NCBI RefSeq assembly: GCF_964340395.1
Contig: NC_135555.1
Span: 24,893,725-24,957,724 of the forward strand
Length of the DNA stretch: 64,000 nucleotides
Reading direction: 5' to 3'
From: Glandiceps talaboti
Lineage: Eukaryota; Hemichordata; Enteropneusta; Spengelidae
Part shown: positions 60,817 through 64,000 of the stretch, in pieces
Layout: each line of letters starts with the position of its first letter
Numbering within the stretch: position 1 is the first letter of the stretch
The notes under the pieces: generated by a model
Database searches by the model: none
What the model saw: the letters and a program-made list of their open reading frames with translations, nothing else
Told to the model about the DNA's origin: nothing
Made by a program: the position numbers and the translations under genes

Positions 60817-61117
60817 TTCTATCTCTCTGGTAAAACAAACAATTTGATGAATAACATGCATAGGTTGATAAGTATTTGAGTCTTTGAGTTGATGATGGCA
60901 AAGTTGTAATTATGTTCTGTCTTATGTCACTTTGATAAATTCTTTGATACCTATGAACGCTTACAAGTCTCCCACGATGTAATGCATACCACACTACATT
61001 TTAATATCTAAATGTTTTACTAACTTTTACTAAATCTGTATTAAGTTGAATTGAACATCAAACACATATATACTTAATCAGTTTACAATTTCATCTGATG
61101 TCGAACAAGTTCACACT

Positions 61118-61606
61118 ATAGTGATAGTCTATAGTGATAGTCTATAGTGATACTCTATAATGATACCCTATAATGATACTCTATAGTGATAGTCTATAGT
61201 GATAGTCTATATTGATAGTCTATATTGATACTCTATATTGATACTCTATAGTGATAGTCTATAGTGATAGTCTATATTGATAGTCTATATTGATACTCTA
61301 TATTGATACTCTATAGTGATAGTCTATATTGATAGTCTATATTGATACTCTATAATGATACTCTATAGTGATAGTCTATAGTGATAGTCTATATTGATAC
61401 TCTATAATGATACTCTATAATGATACCCTATAATGATACTCTATAGTGATAGTCTATAGTGATAGTCTATATTGATACTCTATAATGATACTCTATAATG
61501 ATACCCTATAATGATACTCTATAGTGATAGTCTATAGTGATAGTCTATATTGATACTCTATAATGATACTCTATAATGATACTCTATAGTGATATAATGA
61601 TACTCT
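61118..61606. repeat. 13-bp array, copy 1
   Basis: About 37 copies of GATAGTCTATAGT and variants (GATACTCTATAAT, GATAGTCTATATT), with higher-order blocks. Confidence 0.95.
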
Positions 61607-62356
61607 AAGTAGCATATTTGAGATGCAAATTATACTGTCCCCTCCCCTTCACCCACCCCGATATCCCTGGGCCGATACCTAAGGCAACGATGTCATTGTG
61701 TGCTCGAGCTCTTTTCGAACAGAGCATTGTTGAGGTTCTTTACCCATATGTTTCAGTGTACATGTACATGTATTATGCATTCTCAGTTGTTGAGTAAATC
61801 CACTCAGTTCCTCTTCAATCTCTCTGCCTGTTAACTTTATTTCTCGCTCTCTATCACCCGGTCCTGTTTCTCTTACAATCTCTTGACAATTATTACCCCT
61901 GGCTCGGATCAGAACGGCACAACGGCCCTTTCGTCTTCCTCAACTCACCGGGGAGCATACAATCCGTTGCAGCCATCATTTCAGTGCATAGGATTAAAGC
62001 CTTCACATTGCAACCTACATCCTACCAGGTCCCCAATTATATCATCCAGTCCTGTTTCTCTTCAATCTCTCTGCCTTCTAACTTTATCATCCAGTCCTGT
62101 TTCTCTTCAATCCAATTTTCATCTCTCGTCATTTCTTAGAATTTCTTCTTCAACCTCTCTTTATTTCATGTTTATTTCTCTCTCCTAATATTCATTTGCC
62201 ATTTTTCTACCAATATCTTCTCGTTGAACGTAAGTCGGCCTCCGTTTCACCTATAACTTTTGTTGCTATTTCCCCTTTCCTTTTAAAAAAAAATTCTGTA
62301 CCTAAAGAATTATGTTCTTATGTTCTTTTTTCTCTGAGCCATGCGAATATATTTCC

Positions 62357-62357
<1 letters not shown>

Positions 62358-62448
<91 letters not shown>
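62358..62448. repeat. (TCTG)n microsatellite, copy 2
   Basis: About 22 TCTG units. Confidence 0.95.
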
Positions 62449-62449
<1 letters not shown>

Positions 62450-62751
62450 TTCTATCTCTCTGGTAAAACAAACAATTTGATGAATAACATGCATAGGTTG
62501 ATAAGTATTTGAGTCTTTGAGTTGATGATGGCAAAGTTGTAATTATGTTCTGTCTTATGTCACTTTGATAAATTCTTTGATACCTATGAACGCTTACAAG
62601 TCTCCCACGATGTAATGCATACCACACTACATTTTAATATCTAAATGTTTTACTAACTTTTACTAAATCTGTATTAAGTTGAATTGAACATCAAACACAT
62701 ATATACTTAATCAGTTTACAATTTCATCTGATGTCGAACAAGTTCACACTA

Positions 62752-62977
62752 TAGTGATAGTCTATAGTGATAGTCTATAGTGATACTCTATAATGATACC
62801 CTATAATGATACTCTATAGTGATAGTCTATAGTGATAGTCTATATTGATACTCTATAATGATACTCTATAATGATACCCTATAATGATACTCTATAGTGA
62901 TAGTCTATAGTGATAGTCTATATTGATACTCTATAATGATACTCTAAAATGATACTCTATAGTGATATAATGATACT
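62752..62977. repeat. 13-bp array, copy 2
   Basis: About 17 copies of the same 13-bp family as 61118-61606, the shorter allele of the duplicated array. Confidence 0.95.
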
Positions 62978-63729
62978 CTAAGTAGCATATTTGAGATGCA
63001 AATTATACTGTCCCCTCCCCTTCACCCACCCCGATATCCCTGGGCCGATACCTAAGGCAACGATGTCATTGTGTGCTCGAGCTCTTTTCGAACAGAGCAT
63101 TGTTGAGGTTCTTTACCCATATGTTTCAGTGTACATGTACATGTATTATGCATTCTCAGTTGTTGAGTAAATCCACTCAGTTCCTCTTCAATCTCTCTGC
63201 CTGTTAACTTTATTTCTCGCTCTCTATCACCCGGTCCTGTTTCTCTTACAATCTCTTGACAATTATTACCCCTGGCTCGGATCAGAACGGCACAACGGCC
63301 CTTTCGTCTTCCTCAACTCACCGGGGAGCATACAATCCGTTGCAGCCATCATTTCAGTGCATAGGATTAAAGCCTTCACATTGCAACCTACATCCTACCA
63401 GGTCCCCAATTATATCATCCAGTCCTGTTTCTCTTCAATCTCTCTGCCTTCTAACTTTATCATCCAGTCCTGTTTCTCTTCAATCCAATTTTCATCTCTC
63501 GTCATTTCTTAGAATTTCTTCTTCAACCTCTCTTTATTTCATGTTTATTTCTCTCTCCTAATATTCATTTGCCATTTTTCTACCAATATCTTCTCGTTGA
63601 ACGTAAGTCGGCCTCCGTTTCACCTATAACTTTTGTTGCTATTTCCCCTTTCCTTTTAAAAAAAAATTCTGTACCTAAAGAATTATGTTCTTATGTTCTT
63701 TTTTCTCTGAGCCATGCGAATATATTTCC

Positions 63730-63890
<161 letters not shown>

Positions 63891-64000
63891 TCTCTCGACC
63901 CTGACCTCGACTTTTTGTAACATTCAAACCTCAGGAGCAATCGTTAACGTTTACCTTGTAGTTAGTACATTTCATATACCTACCATACTTGTAAGTATGA

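Noticed and set aside
61883-62188. Duplicated 101-aa frame (also at 63256-63561) as a gene family
   Set aside because: Ser/Thr/Leu-rich translation of T/C-rich repeat; identity reflects segmental duplication, not coding constraint.

Overview
The window looks like nuclear DNA of a non-vertebrate animal. It has spliced genes with GT-AG introns, a TREX-like exonuclease, a DUF229 (sulfatase-like) gene of the kind typical of invertebrates, LINE and Penelope-like fragments, MITE-like hairpins, and very large amounts of simple and tandem repeat. By eye roughly 40% of the window is tandem array. The recurring dispersed families suggest a marine invertebrate, but I cannot name the species from sequence alone.

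Layout. 1-1.9 kb: 26-bp satellite (array edge). 2.4-3.45 kb (+): intronless TREX-type 3'-5' exonuclease. 3.5-7.35 kb: dispersed repeats, a 143-bp foldback, a 35-bp array and a 151-bp triplicate. 7.87-35.38 kb (-): a four-exon DUF229 gene, all junctions phase 0, giving an 855-aa type II membrane protein. Its last intron is 18.4 kb and consists almost wholly of three satellites (26/29-bp, 33-bp and 36/37-bp units). Its second intron carries a 68-bp array and two CCATCC-type arrays. 35.4-44.2 kb: no confident gene; MITEs, LINE tails, dispersed AT-rich repeats, a well-formed hammerhead ribozyme inside (TA)n, and a 46-bp array. 44.27-54.88 kb (-): a four-exon gene of unknown function (346 aa, SAM-like domain), its introns again full of arrays, including a CCAAT-bearing 28-bp array. 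55.41-60.25 kb and beyond (+): a divergently arranged gene that also has a SAM-like exon and the same intron phases, with Penelope-like and LINE fragments in its first intron. 60.7-63.9 kb: a tandemly duplicated 1.4-1.6 kb segment bounded by (TCTG)n.

How genes relate. The two SAM-like genes sit head to head with about 530 bp between start codons and share exon phase structure, so they look like diverged paralogues with a shared promoter region. The exonuclease and the DUF229 gene converge tail to tail. Nothing suggests an operon.

The most unusual observation is a set of very short perfect palindromes (22, 31 and 36 bp). All begin CATAGAC and end GTCTATG, and each is flanked by an exact 7-bp direct repeat (GGTGAAG, GTTGTAC, ATATAAC). 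They look like insertions of a minute palindromic mobile sequence, and one was then amplified inside a satellite.
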